In this document: piece by piece, positions 18,745-28,017 of the stretch | How positions within the stretch are numbered: the stretch's first letter is position 1 | How the letters are laid out: each line of letters begins with the position of its first letter | DNA from: Betaproteobacteria bacterium | GTDB lineage: Bacteria; Pseudomonadota; Gammaproteobacteria; Burkholderiales; Casimicrobiaceae | Assembly (NCBI GenBank): GCA_013298765.1 | Contig: JAAFJA010000003.1 | Span: 62,001-126,000 of the forward strand | Direction: 5' to 3' | DNA length: 64,000 nt | The notes under the pieces: generated by a model | The model's input: only the letters and a program-made list of their open reading frames with translations | Databases searched by the model: none | What the model was told of the DNA's origin: nothing | Made by a program: the position numbers and the translations under genes

Positions 18745-19503
18745 ATGTCATCTCTTTCCATACGCAAGCTCGCCAAAGAGTACGTCCCCGGCAAACCGGT
18801 GTTGCGCGACATTTCTCTCGATATCGGTGGCACTGGCATCACGGCCATCATCGGGCCTTCTGGCACCGGTAAATCGACGCTGATTCGCTGCATCAATCGG
18901 CTAATTGATCCAACGAGCGGCGAGATTCTTTTTGAAGGGAAAGATCTCGCCAAGCTGGCGGGCGGTGAACTGCGCGCCGCGCGTCGACGCATCGGCATGG
19001 TGTTTCAGGAATACAACCTGGTTGAGCGGCTGACCGTGATGGAAAACCTGCTTTCTGGGCGCTTGGGCTACGTAAGCGCATGGCAAGCGTTTCGCCGCAA
19101 GTTTTCTGATGCAGATATTCAACGCGCGTTTAGTTTGCTGCAACGTGTCGGCCTCGCAGATTTCGCCAACCGCCGCGCTGATGAGCTCTCCGGCGGTCAG
19201 CGCCAACGCGTCGGCATTTGCCGCGCGGTGATGCAATCGCCGGGCCTCTTGCTCGCGGATGAGCCGACCTCATCGCTCGACCCGAAAACCTCCGTCGAAA
19301 TCATGGAGCTGATGCGCGACCTCGCGCGCGAAAACAACGTACCGGTCGTTATCAATATCCACCAAGTGCAGCTTGCGCAGCGCTTCGCCGAGCGGATCAT
19401 TGGCATGAGCGGTGGCCATGTTGTGTATGACGGCGCGCCTGACGGTTTAACGCAGGAGATTCTGCAGAAAATTTATGGCGGAGAGGATTGGTTGGCGACG
19501 TGA
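18745..19503 (+). CDS. phnC: PhnC-type ABC transporter ATP-binding protein
   Basis: The cytoplasmic ATPase of the importer, 252 residues. Walker A is GPSGTGKST (37-45), the Q-loop region is MVFQEYNL (86-92), the ABC signature is [10 protein letters not shown] (148-157) and Walker B is [12 protein letters not shown] (168-179). The early segment '[22 protein letters not shown]' and the long '[15 protein letters not shown]' insertion are typical of PhnC. It lies 186 bases after phnD; this gap carries an imperfect inverted repeat near 18610-18680 but no gene. It energises the two permeases that follow. Confidence 0.93.
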   Translation: MSSLSIRKLAKEYVPGKPVLRDISLDIGGTGITAIIGPSGTGKSTLIRCINRLIDPTSGEILFEGKDLAKLAGGELRAARRRIGMVFQEYNLVERLTVMENLLSGRLGYVSAWQAFRRKFSDADIQRAFSLLQRVGLADFANRRADELSGGQRQRVGICRAVMQSPGLLLADEPTSSLDPKTSVEIMELMRDLARENNVPVVINIHQVQLAQRFAERIIGMSGGHVVYDGAPDGLTQEILQKIYGGEDWLAT

Positions 19504-19547
19504 TTGCACAGCGCTCTTCCCGATTGTCTAACCGTCTCGCCATTTGC

Positions 19548-19656
19548 TGTCATCCCCGCGGAGGCGGGGACCCAGACAGGGCAACGCGTATTGAAGAACG
19601 TAATTACAGTTCCGCAATTTTTCTCGGCCTGGGTCCCCGCCTTCGCGGGGATGACA
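19548..19656. repeat. Inverted-repeat element TGTCATCCCCGCG..., copy 1
   Basis: A 109-base element bounded by near-perfect inverted ends (TGTCATCCCCGCGGAGGCGG at 19548 and CCGCCTTCGCGGGGATGACA ending 19656), each end itself a short palindrome, with a 50-base AT-richer centre. It lies between phnC and the first phnE and ends 5 bases before the phnE ATG. A second copy is at 47857-47965. Confidence 0.9.
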
Positions 19657-19660
19657 AAAA

Positions 19661-20455
19661 ATGACTAACGTCGAAACCTCGATGGTCACTCGCGCCGATT
19701 TCTTCCGTCCATCCATCTGGACTCGGCTGGGCTATGCGCTCTTGATTGTTTACGTGATCTATGCGGCAGCAACGCTCGGGCTTTCGTGGGAGCGCATTGA
19801 GCGGGGCGTGGGCTACGGCGCGAAGTTCCTTGCGGGCTTTTTCCCGCCAAATTTCACGAAGAGCGATTTAATTCCTGGATTATTGGAATCGCTCCAAATC
19901 GCTTTCTTGGCCTCATTGTTCGGGACCTTGATCGCTATTCCTTTATCTGTTCTTTCGGCGCGCAATCTGATGCCTTCATTCGTGACGTGGCCGGTGCGCA
20001 TCATCATCATTTTGTGCCGCACGTTTCACCCCGTGATCGTTGCCATCATCGCAGTAAAGGCCGTGGGCTTCGGTGCAATGGCCGGCGTGATTGCGCTTAC
20101 GGTCGCGAGCGTTGGCTTCGTCGGCAAGTTGCTTGCGGAGGCGATTGAAGAGATCAGCAAGAAGCAAATCGAAGCGATTCGCGCCACCGGTGCATCGTTC
20201 ATGAACACGATCATTTTTGGCGTCGTGCCGCAGGTGATGAATCGCTTTATCGGCTTCGTTGCCTATGAGACGGATTCGAATTTGCGTCATTCAACCATCG
20301 TTGGCGTCGTCGGTGCCGGTGGCATAGGCGGCACGCTCTTTTCCGCATTTCAGCGCTACGACTACGACTTTGTTGCCGGCATCAGCATTGCGATCATCGC
20401 GCTCGTCATGCTCGGTGAAGTGATTCAGATTTACGTGAAGCGGGTGTTTCGATGA
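19661..20455 (+). CDS. phnE: PhnE-type ABC transporter permease 1
   Basis: A cytoplasmic-membrane permease of 264 residues with about six hydrophobic segments. The conserved EAA loop region reads 'EAIEEISKKQIEAIRATGAS' followed by a hydrophobic stretch and 'VVPQVMNRFIGF', then 'STIVGVVGAGGIGGTLFSAF', all typical of PhnE. It partners with PhnC and PhnD; a second, related permease follows, so the channel is probably a heterodimer. The ATG lies only 5 bases after an inverted-repeat element, so its ribosome site is within or next to that repeat, which is unusual. The ATG at 19661 was taken as start; an in-frame ATG at codon 8 is an alternative. Confidence 0.9.
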   Translation: MTNVETSMVTRADFFRPSIWTRLGYALLIVYVIYAAATLGLSWERIERGVGYGAKFLAGFFPPNFTKSDLIPGLLESLQIAFLASLFGTLIAIPLSVLSARNLMPSFVTWPVRIIIILCRTFHPVIVAIIAVKAVGFGAMAGVIALTVASVGFVGKLLAEAIEEISKKQIEAIRATGASFMNTIIFGVVPQVMNRFIGFVAYETDSNLRHSTIVGVVGAGGIGGTLFSAFQRYDYDFVAGISIAIIALVMLGEVIQIYVKRVFR

Positions 20456-20487
20456 GTCCTTCGCGGTTCACGACGAATTTTTCTTTG

Positions 20488-20619
20488 CCGCGGATTCACG
20501 CGGATTTCACGCGGATTTACACAGATTTTCTTTCTGGCCTTTCCAGTAGTTTCTGCGTAGTGCAATCAAATAATCTGCGTTCATCTGCGTTAAATCCGCG
20601 TGAATCTGCGTCAAAAATT
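20488..20619. repeat. GCAGATT-unit inverted repeat element, copy A
   Basis: The left half is built of tandem 9-12-base units (CGGATTCACG, CGGATTTCACG, CGGATTTACACAGATT). The right half holds the reverse complement units (AATCTGCGTTCATCTGCG, TTAAATCCGCGTGAATC, TGCGTCAAAAA). It lies between the two phnE genes. Related copies lie at 26382, 60780 and 62254. Confidence 0.85.
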
Positions 20620-20630
20620 CGGGGCGCTCG

Positions 20631-21437
20631 ATGACCTCCGCCACCACCGAGCTCAACCAATGGATTCGCTTCACGCCCGCGCAACGCTTAGCGCGGTTCG
20701 CGGTGTATTTGGGCATGGTGGCCGCCGTTGTTTGGGCGCTCAAAACCATCGAGATCATCCCCGAGTTCTTGTACGACGCGCCTGAGCAAGTGCTTGATAT
20801 GGGCTCACGCATGTGGCCGATCGATTGGGCGAATTTTTGGCCGGGCGTATGGCCCGCGTTGATCGAGACTTTGCACATCGCCGCAATGGCAACGATTCTC
20901 GGGCTTTGTATGGGCGTGCCGGTAGGGTTCCTAGCGGCGCGGAACGCTACACCGTTTCCGTGGGTCAATCACATCGCACGCTTCATCCTCGTTGCCACGC
21001 GCTCCATCTCAACGTTGCTGTGGGCGCTTTTTTTTGTTGCGATGTTCGGGCCCGGACCGCTCGCAGGCGCACTCGCGATTGCTTTTCACTCCATTGGCTT
21101 CATCGGCAAGATGTTCTCCGAAGGCGTCGAGGAATCGAACAAACGCTCCATCGAGGCACTGCAAGCAGCGGGTGCAACGCGCATGCAGCTTATCGTGATG
21201 GGGTTTTGGCCGCAGGTAAAGCCCACGTTTTGGTCGGTCGCCCTCTTCCGCTGGGATATCAACGTGCGCGAATCAGCGATCTTGGGGCTCGTCGGTGCAG
21301 GCGGCATCGGTGTTGCACTCAACGCGGCGATTGATCTTTTGCAATGGGATCGCGTCGCGCTAATCCTGATCACAATCTTCGTCGTCGTGATTCTGATTGA
21401 GATGATGGTGATGTGGATTCGCAAGCGAGTGATCTAG
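20631..21437 (+). CDS. phnE: PhnE-type ABC transporter permease 2
   Basis: The second permease of the importer, 268 residues, with five to six hydrophobic segments. The coupling-loop region 'EGVEESNKRSIEALQAAGAT' and the following 'RMQLIVMGFWPQVKPTFWS' and 'AILGLVGAGGIGVALNAAI' correspond to the same motifs in the first permease, so the two are paralogues. It is the last gene of the phnD-phnC-phnE-phnE series. The spacer before it is filled by a repeat element that ends about a dozen bases before its ATG. Confidence 0.9.
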   Translation: MTSATTELNQWIRFTPAQRLARFAVYLGMVAAVVWALKTIEIIPEFLYDAPEQVLDMGSRMWPIDWANFWPGVWPALIETLHIAAMATILGLCMGVPVGFLAARNATPFPWVNHIARFILVATRSISTLLWALFFVAMFGPGPLAGALAIAFHSIGFIGKMFSEGVEESNKRSIEALQAAGATRMQLIVMGFWPQVKPTFWSVALFRWDINVRESAILGLVGAGGIGVALNAAIDLLQWDRVALILITIFVVVILIEMMVMWIRKRVI

Positions 21438-21559
21438 CGGAGCGCTGCGCCACCTGTGCGCCACACAGCATTTCGGTAAGCATCCGCAGGTTGGCGTGAA
21501 TATTCAATACGCGGAGCCTTTCCTTGTGCGAGAGTTGTACCCCTTTTTTGTGGGTCGCA

Positions 21560-22030
21560 ATGATGTTCCTCAAGGTAAATGGTCGCACGCGCGATGTGGC
21601 CAACGAGTGGTGTGACGAATCTTTGTTGTGGGTGCTGCGCGAGCACCTCGGCCTCGCTGGCGCAAAGTTCGGTTGTGGTGCGGGTGTTTGTGGCGCCTGT
21701 ACAGTGTTGCTCGACGGTAAGGCTGCGCGTAGCTGCTTGTTTGCAGCTCGTGAGGTGGAAAGTGTTGAGATCACCACGATTGAGGGACTCTCGATATCGG
21801 GCTCGTTGCATCCCGTCCAACGCGCTTGGCTTGAAGAGTCGGTGTCTCAATGCGGCTATTGCCAGGCGGGGCAAATCATGTCGGCCGTCGCCCTGCTCCA
21901 GTCCAATCCCAATCCGACCGACCGCGAAATCGATGCTGCGTTGGACGGAAACCTCTGCCGCTGCGGAACCCAGCAACGCATTCGCAGCGCTATCCACACG
22001 GCCGCAAAACTCGCGCGAGGCGGCGCATGA
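21560..22030 (+). CDS. IorA-type 2Fe-2S subunit of a molybdenum hydroxylase
   Basis: The small electron-transfer subunit of a xanthine-dehydrogenase-superfamily enzyme, 156 residues. The plant-type ferredoxin cluster ligands are Cys39, Cys44, Cys47 and Cys59 ([13 protein letters not shown] ... SCL). The second cluster uses Cys98, Cys101, Cys133 and Cys135 ([16 protein letters not shown]). Its organisation as a free small subunit directly followed by a large Mo-binding subunit, with no FAD subunit, matches isoquinoline 1-oxidoreductase (IorAB) and related aldehyde or N-heterocycle oxidoreductases that pass electrons to cytochromes. The start at 21560 is chosen because family members begin just before the FLKVNG strand. 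Its stop overlaps the next ATG (ATGA). Confidence 0.88.
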   Translation: MMFLKVNGRTRDVANEWCDESLLWVLREHLGLAGAKFGCGAGVCGACTVLLDGKAARSCLFAAREVESVEITTIEGLSISGSLHPVQRAWLEESVSQCGYCQAGQIMSAVALLQSNPNPTDREIDAALDGNLCRCGTQQRIRSAIHTAAKLARGGA

Positions 22031-24102
22031 ACCGGCGCAAATTTTTGCTGGCCGCCGCTGGGGGCCTGACCGTCACGTTTTCCTTCGGCTGTGCGTTGCC
22101 CGTCATTCCAAAACGGCCCAGGCCCGATCTATCGGATGCTGCGTCGTGGATTCGATACGCATCGGGTCGATACCTTCTTACCGTTCCCCGCGTCGAAATG
22201 GGCCAGAATGTTTTGACGGCAATGAAGCAAATTGCTTGCGAAGAGCTCGCAATCGAACCAAACGCGCTAGCGGTCGAAATGCATTCGACGGCCGCGATTC
22301 GGCGCGCACGCGCAACGGTTGGGAGCGAATCGATCAAGGATTTCGCGTTACCGCTCGCGCAGGCATGCGCGACGCTACGAGAGGCCATCGAAAGCGGCGC
22401 AGGCACTGGGATGATCGTGGCCCGCGCCATTCCTCAGGAAGCGCTGCGAAGTTTCGCTCGAACCGCTCGTTTCGTGGGCAAGGCGGTTGCGGTCGAGCAA
22501 GCCCGCGAGATTGTGACTGGAAAGCCGCTCTACGCGAGCGACGTACGACGCTCAAACATGCATTTCGGTCGAGTGCTGCGAGCCAACGCGTCTCCTGAGC
22601 TCAGGTCGACAGCAATATCGATGGATGAGCTCGCGGCAGCCAAAGTCCCCGGCTTCGTAGCAATTGTGCGCGATGCGCTGCTCACGCAAGGTAGGTCGGA
22701 AGGTATTGGGATTGTCTCGCGCACACCGGGTGCGCTTGAGCGGATCGAAGCCGCGCTCGCGATTCGTTGGCAAACCGAAACTGAGTTTGATCAATCGACC
22801 ATCCATCAGGCGATCGACATTGATCGGCGCACGATCAACGGCGGACTCTCAAACAAGGTGCACCGAGAAACGCTAGATCTGACGCGACCCTGGGATGTTG
22901 ATATCCGAATCGACGTTCCGCTCGCCGCTCACGCACCGATAGAGCCACGGGTGGCGGTTGCTGAGCTTTCCGGCGAGGGCAGACTAGAAATGTGGGTCGG
23001 CTCGCAAGACGTGTTCTATCAACGCGATGTGATTGCAAAACGGTTAGGTCTGGGCGAGCAGAACGTAGTGGTTCACGGCATGCGTGTCGGCGGTGCCTTC
23101 GGTGGCAAAACGATTTGCACCGTCGAACTCGAAGCTGCGGCGCTGGCACGCGCGAGCAAACTGCCAATCAAGGTGCAGTGGACGCGTGCGCAAGAGTTTC
23201 GCCACGCGTTTCATCGACCACCCTCATCGCATCGGCTGCGAGCTCGTGTTCGCAACGGCAGTATCGAAGATTGGTCACATCAATTCGCAAGTAGTCATAT
23301 CCTCTTTACAAATGCCGTGCTACCGCCTTGGTTACAGCGGCTCACGGATTTCATCGGCGACGATGGTGTCGCCCGCGGGTCGACCCTGCCATACAGGGCC
23401 CTCAACAAACGAGTCGAATTCGACCTCGCACGATTGCCTGTGTTCACGGGTCCGTGGCGTGGGCTCGGCGCCGGACCGAACGTGTTTGCTATTGAGTCGG
23501 CGATAGATGAATGTGCGCGCGCAGCGAACGTCGATGCTGTTGCGTTTCGGTTACGCCATAGCGTTGTGCCGCGCATGAGCCGTGCGCTGGAGCGAGTGGC
23601 AAGCGCAGCGAACTGGGGCCGTGCGTTGCAATCATCCGATCCCGCAATTCAACGCGGTCGGGGTGTGGCGTGTGGCGTCTACAAAGCGATGAGCTACGCT
23701 GCGGTCGTCGCCGATGTCACGATCGATCACGGCAGGCGGACGATCCGTGTCGACAAACTCTGGTGTGCGCACGATTGCGGCCGGATCATCAATCCGGATC
23801 AGGTGCGCGCGCAGTGCGAGGGCAACCTTGTGTGGGGGCTCGGCATGGTGTTGATCGAAGAATTGCGCGTTGCACAATCGCAGATCGCCGCTACCACGTT
23901 TCTCGATTCCCCTATCCCGCGCATATCAGACGTACCGCCGATGGAAATCGTGCTCGTTGATGAGGGCGAGCCGCCCACAGGTGCAGGCGAAACCGCGATT
24001 GTCGCGGCCGGTGCCGCCATCGCGAACGCGATTCGCAATGCAACTGGCGTGCGCCCAACGAAGCTACCGTTACGCTACGAATACTTACCGCCCCGCACGT
24101 AA
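22027..24102 (+). CDS. IorB-type molybdopterin-binding catalytic subunit, Tat-exported
   Basis: The large subunit of an IorAB-type molybdenum hydroxylase, 691 residues. The N-terminus [20 protein letters not shown] is a twin-arginine signal followed by a Cys in 'FGCALP', so the enzyme is exported folded, with its small subunit as partner. Motifs of the family are visible: [12 protein letters not shown] (molybdopterin contact), [16 protein letters not shown], and the C-terminal APPTGAGE-like '[20 protein letters not shown]' containing the catalytic Glu. It hydroxylates an aldehyde or N-heterocycle; the substrate cannot be read. At about 690 residues it is slightly shorter than typical IorB (about 730-780). 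An AraC regulator follows after 3 bases. Confidence 0.88.
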   Translation: MNRRKFLLAAAGGLTVTFSFGCALPVIPKRPRPDLSDAASWIRYASGRYLLTVPRVEMGQNVLTAMKQIACEELAIEPNALAVEMHSTAAIRRARATVGSESIKDFALPLAQACATLREAIESGAGTGMIVARAIPQEALRSFARTARFVGKAVAVEQAREIVTGKPLYASDVRRSNMHFGRVLRANASPELRSTAISMDELAAAKVPGFVAIVRDALLTQGRSEGIGIVSRTPGALERIEAALAIRWQTETEFDQSTIHQAIDIDRRTINGGLSNKVHRETLDLTRPWDVDIRIDVPLAAHAPIEPRVAVAELSGEGRLEMWVGSQDVFYQRDVIAKRLGLGEQNVVVHGMRVGGAFGGKTICTVELEAAALARASKLPIKVQWTRAQEFRHAFHRPPSSHRLRARVRNGSIEDWSHQFASSHILFTNAVLPPWLQRLTDFIGDDGVARGSTLPYRALNKRVEFDLARLPVFTGPWRGLGAGPNVFAIESAIDECARAANVDAVAFRLRHSVVPRMSRALERVASAANWGRALQSSDPAIQRGRGVACGVYKAMSYAAVVADVTIDHGRRTIRVDKLWCAHDCGRIINPDQVRAQCEGNLVWGLGMVLIEELRVAQSQIAATTFLDSPIPRISDVPPMEIVLVDEGEPPTGAGETAIVAAGAAIANAIRNATGVRPTKLPLRYEYLPPRT

Positions 24103-24105
24103 CCG

Positions 24106-25068
24106 ATGAGCGATTTTGCCGCCACTGCGATGATGCGATTGATCCAGGCTGGACTCAAGCGGCAGTCTATTGCGCTTGCACAGCCGCGAATCGAAGCACG
24201 CGGAATCGATGCACACCTACCGCTCGACGACAAACGCGCCGCGCTCGTAGCGCTGCATTCAGCTTACGGCATCGACTGCTTACTGCGCATCGGTGAGGCA
24301 GTCGACGATGTTGTCGACGAGCCCGCACTGACTGCACTCTTGCTTGCGCAGGACCCCGTCGAATTACTGACGCGTTGGCAACGGCTAGAGCGCTTCATTC
24401 ACTCGCGTCATCGCATTGCATTGACAATACGCAGTGAGTACAGTGTGTTGGTACGGCACTACTCAATTCGTACAGGTGCACCGCCGCTGCCCGCAGAAGA
24501 TGCATTGGTATTCGGATTGCTCGTTCGTCTGATCGAGCGAATTGGCGGAAACACGTTGCGTGCTCGGCCCGAGGGTTCGCATGCGTGGGCGCGCGCCGAT
24601 GAGCGCTGGCGCCCGCTGCCGAAGACACAATCACTTGCGGATCTCGCGGTCTGGGAATTCATGTGGTCTGGCGGCTCGCACTGTGCACCGAACCCCACAA
24701 CATTAAATGACGCTGAATCGATCGCAGCACAACTCACGCGACTCATGACCAGCGATCCGAATCGAATCTGGACAGTTTCGAGCGCGGCAAACACACTCTT
24801 AACGTCATCGCGAACGCTTCAACGTCGGTTGCATGCCGAGGGAGCTTCGTTCCAGCGCTTGTTGCGCGAGTCTCGAATCGCGGTCGCGGCGAAGTTGCTT
24901 GCAACGAATCAGTCGTCGCTCGCTGAGGTTGGGTACCGTTCGGGATTCGCCGATCAATCGCACTTTCAACGCGAGTTTCGAACAGCAACCGCGATGACGC
25001 CCGCTCAGTATCGGGAATCGTTTCTAGAGAAGCGTGGGCATAGCCGCAACGCTACACTTCACGAATGA
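24106..25068 (+). CDS. AraC family transcriptional regulator
   Basis: A 320-residue protein. The C-terminal third holds the double helix-turn-helix of AraC/XylS regulators: 'VSSAANTLLTSSRTLQRRLHAEG' with 'FQRLLRESRIAVAAKLL', then 'SLAEVGYRSGFADQSHFQREF'. The N-terminal 200 residues resemble the Arabinose_bd-type domain of regulators that control catabolic or lipid genes. It starts 3 bases after the IorB-type gene, so it most likely regulates the molybdenum hydroxylase and itself. Its stop overlaps the start of the next gene (ATGA). Confidence 0.88.
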   Translation: MSDFAATAMMRLIQAGLKRQSIALAQPRIEARGIDAHLPLDDKRAALVALHSAYGIDCLLRIGEAVDDVVDEPALTALLLAQDPVELLTRWQRLERFIHSRHRIALTIRSEYSVLVRHYSIRTGAPPLPAEDALVFGLLVRLIERIGGNTLRARPEGSHAWARADERWRPLPKTQSLADLAVWEFMWSGGSHCAPNPTTLNDAESIAAQLTRLMTSDPNRIWTVSSAANTLLTSSRTLQRRLHAEGASFQRLLRESRIAVAAKLLATNQSSLAEVGYRSGFADQSHFQREFRTATAMTPAQYRESFLEKRGHSRNATLHE

Positions 25069-25409
25069 CACTCAGTATCTACGGCATCCCCAATTGCGAT
25101 AGCGTGAAGAAGGCGCGAGCGCTCCTCGACGAACGCGGCATCGCCTACGAATTTCACGACTACAAAAAGCTGGGCGTGCCCGAAACCGAGTTGCGCCGCT
25201 GGGTCAAAGCAAAAGGTCGCGACGTCGTTCTGAATCGCAAAGGCACCACCTGGCGCGCGCTGGATGAAGCCACGAAAGAAAGCGTTGTCGACGACGACTC
25301 TGCCGTTCGCGTGATGCTTGCGAATCCGTCGACCATCAAGCGGCCGGTGATCGCGCGAGGAGACCACATCATCGTCGGCGTTGATGCGGATTTGATTGCA
25401 AAGTTGTAG
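25065..25409 (+). CDS. ArsC/Spx-family reductase-like protein (YffB type)
   Basis: A 114-residue thioredoxin-fold protein. The N-terminus IYGIPNCDSVKKARALLDE carries the single Cys11 of the ArsC/YffB family in the usual CxxxxKA arrangement. The C-terminal 'NPSTIKRPVIARGDHIIVGVD' corresponds to the 'P.LIKRPV' signature. The Arg used by true arsenate reductases near this Pro motif is present (KRPV). The family often acts with glutathione; most members are not proven arsenate reductases, and no ars genes are nearby. It overlaps the AraC gene by 4 bases. Confidence 0.88.
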   Translation: MTLSIYGIPNCDSVKKARALLDERGIAYEFHDYKKLGVPETELRRWVKAKGRDVVLNRKGTTWRALDEATKESVVDDDSAVRVMLANPSTIKRPVIARGDHIIVGVDADLIAKL

Positions 25410-25468
25410 GGCGCAATCTCATTGCGCTGTCGGACGACGCAGGGCTGTCGTGCGGATTGCGCTACGAA

Positions 25469-26278
25469 TTACGCTGGCACCGCTTCTCGAACACCCAACG
25501 CCCGCGTCGAGACGCTGATGCCATTCACAACGACGGCCGTATTCGGCGCGACGGCCACCCACTCGGGGCATTTCGGGCAGTTGCGATCTTGCAGCGGCTC
25601 GGAGGCGACGATGGTGCCGTTGTCGCAGCGGTTGAGGTAGAGCGTGGGCGGCTTTTCGTCGGTGGAGTATCGAAACGCGTAAATGCGCTCGCCATCAGAG
25701 ATCGCGGCGGCGAATCGAAGCGGCGCAGTGACGCCCTTTTCTTCCATCGCTTGCTGCACATTTGAGAGCATCGCTTCAACCGCAGCAATTACTGTCTCGC
25801 CCCGATTTAATTGGGCCAAGGCGAGTAAAAACATGAGTTCCGAATCCGTGGCGCCTTTGCGTGAAGCGTAGAGTTCATCGGGCAATTCAGCTTCAAGTTG
25901 GCGACGTACTTTTTCGTAACCGCCGATCTGTCCGTTGTGAATGAAGAGATAGTTGCCGTAGCGGAACGGGTGGCAGTTTTGCCGCGCAACTGCGGTGCCC
26001 GTCGTGGCGCGTACGTGGGCGAAGAAAAGTGGCGAGCGCACAGCGCTGCAAAGCGCGAGCAGGTTTTCATCCGACCAGGCGGGCGTGACTTCTCGGTAAA
26101 GCCCCGGCTCGGGGCGATCAGCCATGCCGGTGTACCAGCCGATGCCGAAGCCATCGCCATTGGTGGTCACCTTCGCTTCGTCGGCTTGCATCGATTGCCG
26201 CACCAACGAATGTTGTGGTTTGCAGATCAGTTCTTCCAGGAAAATCGGTTCGCCTGAATAGGCGAGAAGGCGACACAT
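25469..26278 (-). CDS. Class II glutamine amidotransferase (YafJ-like)
   Basis: A 269-residue Ntn-type glutamine amidotransferase. The processed N-terminal nucleophile is Cys2 (MCRLLAYSG). Other family motifs are GDGFGIGWY (about 43-51), FFAHVRATTGT, QNCHPFRYGNYLFIHNGQIG and TDSELMFLLAL. The protein is a stand-alone glutaminase domain like YafJ/DUG3. The partner acceptor enzyme is unknown, and a role in gamma-glutamyl or nucleotide metabolism remains speculative. The sequence at 25799-25816 inside the gene (GCCCCGATTTAATTGGGC) resembles an arm of the REPIN-like family. Confidence 0.88.
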   Translation of the reverse strand: MCRLLAYSGEPIFLEELICKPQHSLVRQSMQADEAKVTTNGDGFGIGWYTGMADRPEPGLYREVTPAWSDENLLALCSAVRSPLFFAHVRATTGTAVARQNCHPFRYGNYLFIHNGQIGGYEKVRRQLEAELPDELYASRKGATDSELMFLLALAQLNRGETVIAAVEAMLSNVQQAMEEKGVTAPLRFAAAISDGERIYAFRYSTDEKPPTLYLNRCDNGTIVASEPLQDRNCPKCPEWVAVAPNTAVVVNGISVSTRALGVREAVPA

Positions 26279-26381
26279 ACGGTGCGTTTCGGCAATGCAG
26301 ATGCCAAATTATCGGCGGGCGAACGTACTTTTGCTACAGATTCAAGCCCACGAATAGAGACCTCTTTCTTCGACCGAAGTT

Positions 26382-26518
26382 TTTTGACGCAGATTACGCA
26401 GATTTACACTGATTTTTCCGTGGCGTTGCGGCTAGCGCCATGGCTACGCGTTGCTCTCGGGCCGCAGCTCAATGGCTAATCTGCGTTAATCTGTGTAATC
26501 AGCGTAATCTGCGTCAAA
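26382..26518. repeat. GCAGATT-unit inverted repeat element, copy B
   Basis: The left half is TTTTGACGCAGATTACGCAG followed by ATTTACACTGATTTTTC. The right half is AATCTGCGTTAATCTGTG followed by TAATCAGCGTAATC and TGCGTCAAA. The halves are complementary over about 35 bases around a 55-base centre. The right end is 9 bases from the GTG start of the PLP-enzyme gene. Confidence 0.88.
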
Positions 26519-26526
26519 GGTTTTTA

Positions 26527-27582
26527 GTGTCCGCCCCAACCACCTGGCTTCACGCCGCAATCGAAAAAATTGAAGCTGATTTTCAGCGCTCCGCTGACAC
26601 GCATTTGATTGCGTTGCCAATTCAGAAATTCGCTGACGCTGGCATCGACATCTACTTTAAGGACGAATCGACGCATCCGACGGGATCGCTCAAGCATCGC
26701 CTTGCGCGCTCGCTGTTTCTCTACGCGCTATGCAACGGCTGGATTCGCGAGGGGCAAACGATTATCGAGGCATCGAGCGGCTCCACCGCCGTCAGCGAGG
26801 CTTACTTCGCTCGCTTGCTGGGCTTGCCGTTTATCGCCGTGATGCCTAAAAGTACGTCACCCGAGAAGATTGCGCTGATCGAGTTCTACGGTGGGCGCTG
26901 CCATTTCGTCGAGAAGGCGGCGGACGTTTACGACGCGTCACGCACGCTTGCACGCGAGACGCAGGGCCACTACATGGATCAGTTCACCTATGCCGAGCGC
27001 GCCACTGATTGGCGCGGCAACAACAACATCGCCGAGAGCATCTTTACGCAGATGGCGCGTGAGCGTCACGCGGTGCCGACATGGATCGTGGTCGGCGCAG
27101 GAACGGGCGGCACGAGCGCGACGATTGGTCGCTATGTACGCTATCACCGCTACGAATCGAAACTATGTGTGGCGGATCCTGAAGGTTCCGTCTTCACAAA
27201 ATACTACGAGACGGGCGACGCGACGCTCACCTCTAGCGGCTCAAAGATCGAAGGGATCGGGCGCCCCCAAGTGGAGCCGAGTTTTATTCGGTCGTTAGTT
27301 GATCGCATGATCGAGGTGAAAAACACGGAATCGATTGCGGCGATGCGGGCGCTGACACGCGAGCTCGGTCGGAAAGTGGGTCCCTCAACCGGAACTAATT
27401 TCTTCGCCGTCATAGCCCTTGCTGAAGAGATGCGTGCGCGAGGTGAACGCGGATCGATTCTGTCCCTGCTTTGCGATTCGGGTGAGCGGTATTTGCCGAC
27501 TTATCACCACGATGGATGGGTTCGCGATGCCATGGGTGATTGCGACGCGGTGGATTCGTTTTTCAGGGGCCGGATCGCGTAG
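26527..27582 (+). CDS. PLP-dependent cysteine synthase family protein
   Basis: A fold-type II PLP enzyme of 351 residues. The cofactor Lys is Lys56 in [10 protein letters not shown]. The substrate loop is [12 protein letters not shown] and the phosphate-binding Gly-rich loop is [16 protein letters not shown]. The C-terminal [11 protein letters not shown] and [13 protein letters not shown] motifs fit the cysteine synthase/cystathionine beta-synthase group. The start is taken as the GTG at 26527, because the upstream open frame (to 26440) runs through a repeat element and adds no family sequence. It could make cysteine, a diamino acid, or act as a cysteine desulfhydrase-like enzyme; the neighbourhood does not settle which. 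Confidence 0.85.
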   Translation: MSAPTTWLHAAIEKIEADFQRSADTHLIALPIQKFADAGIDIYFKDESTHPTGSLKHRLARSLFLYALCNGWIREGQTIIEASSGSTAVSEAYFARLLGLPFIAVMPKSTSPEKIALIEFYGGRCHFVEKAADVYDASRTLARETQGHYMDQFTYAERATDWRGNNNIAESIFTQMARERHAVPTWIVVGAGTGGTSATIGRYVRYHRYESKLCVADPEGSVFTKYYETGDATLTSSGSKIEGIGRPQVEPSFIRSLVDRMIEVKNTESIAAMRALTRELGRKVGPSTGTNFFAVIALAEEMRARGERGSILSLLCDSGERYLPTYHHDGWVRDAMGDCDAVDSFFRGRIA

Positions 27583-27669
27583 TGACGCGCATCGCACCAA
27601 AAACGAAGCGGGCTGAGTAAGCGCAAGTTATCCGCTTACGCTCGCTCAGTCCGCTTTGCGGGATGGCGC
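27583..27669. other. Convergent spacer
   Basis: This lies between the ends of the PLP-enzyme gene (plus) and the small peptide gene (minus). GAAGCGGGCTGAGTAAGCG (from about 27603) and CGCTTACGCTCGCTCAGTCC, CGCTTTGC form an imperfect hairpin that could terminate either transcript. Confidence 0.3.
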
Positions 27670-27786
27670 TTATGGCGTCGTTGCGTTTGGTGGCACGATC
27701 GGGAAACCGCCGCTTACGATTTCAATGTCGTCCAAAGCAAGCTCGACTACTTCGAACGTTTGCTCAACTGCTTTGTCGTTTTCCAT
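27670..27786 (-). CDS. 38-residue double-glycine-leader peptide (candidate secreted peptide)
   Basis: This minus-strand gene starts with ATG at 27786-27784 and ends with TAA at 27672-27670. The product has an acidic leader whose end reads ELALDDIEIVSGG (residues 15-27), followed by an 11-residue core FPIVPPNATTP. The leader matches the bacteriocin-type double-glycine pattern (alternating hydrophobic residues, acidic helix, then GG) cleaved by C39-peptidase ABC exporters. A GGAG ribosome site lies 6 bases before the ATG, and an in-frame stop occurs 17 codons upstream, so the ORF is not a fragment of a longer frame. A 20-base lux-box-like palindrome lies 72 bases upstream, and a LuxR-type gene lies upstream in the same direction. 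No exporter is in the window. Alternatives: a truncated microcin gene or a chance ORF. Confidence 0.6.
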   Translation of the reverse strand: MENDKAVEQTFEVVELALDDIEIVSGGFPIVPPNATTP

Positions 27787-27858
27787 GTTGCACTCCGAGG
27801 ATTCTTGCCAACGCGATATTGCGTTGAGTGCATTTCATCGAAACTTTTCATTGCTCGT

Positions 27859-27878
27859 AACTCCAAGAATTGGGAGTT
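27859..27878. promoter_or_regulatory. Lux-box-like operator upstream of the peptide gene
   Basis: The 20-base imperfect palindrome AACTCCAAGAATTGGGAGTT has 7 of 10 pairs complementary, including the outer six. It has the CT-N12-AG spacing characteristic of LuxR-family binding sites. It lies 72 bases before the peptide ATG and 140 bases after the LuxR gene stop. Confidence 0.55.
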
Positions 27879-28017
27879 GTGGAGGTCGATTTGTGTAGGT
27901 GAAAATGGAAGGTTTGTCTAGCTATCTAAATTGGGAGGTAGCGCCGGAGTGCGAACGCAAAGCTACTCCTTGTCACGCGCATGCGCAACTGCTCTGATCG
28001 CTTCAAAAAAAGATGCG

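Noticed and set aside
25799-25883. Possible REPIN-like element inside the glutamine amidotransferase gene (GCCCCGATTTAATTGGGC plus GGGCAATTC at the right offset).
   Set aside because: The left arm is good, but the right arm has almost no stem and the region is coding (LAQLNRGE). Listed as chance unless a genome scan supports it.
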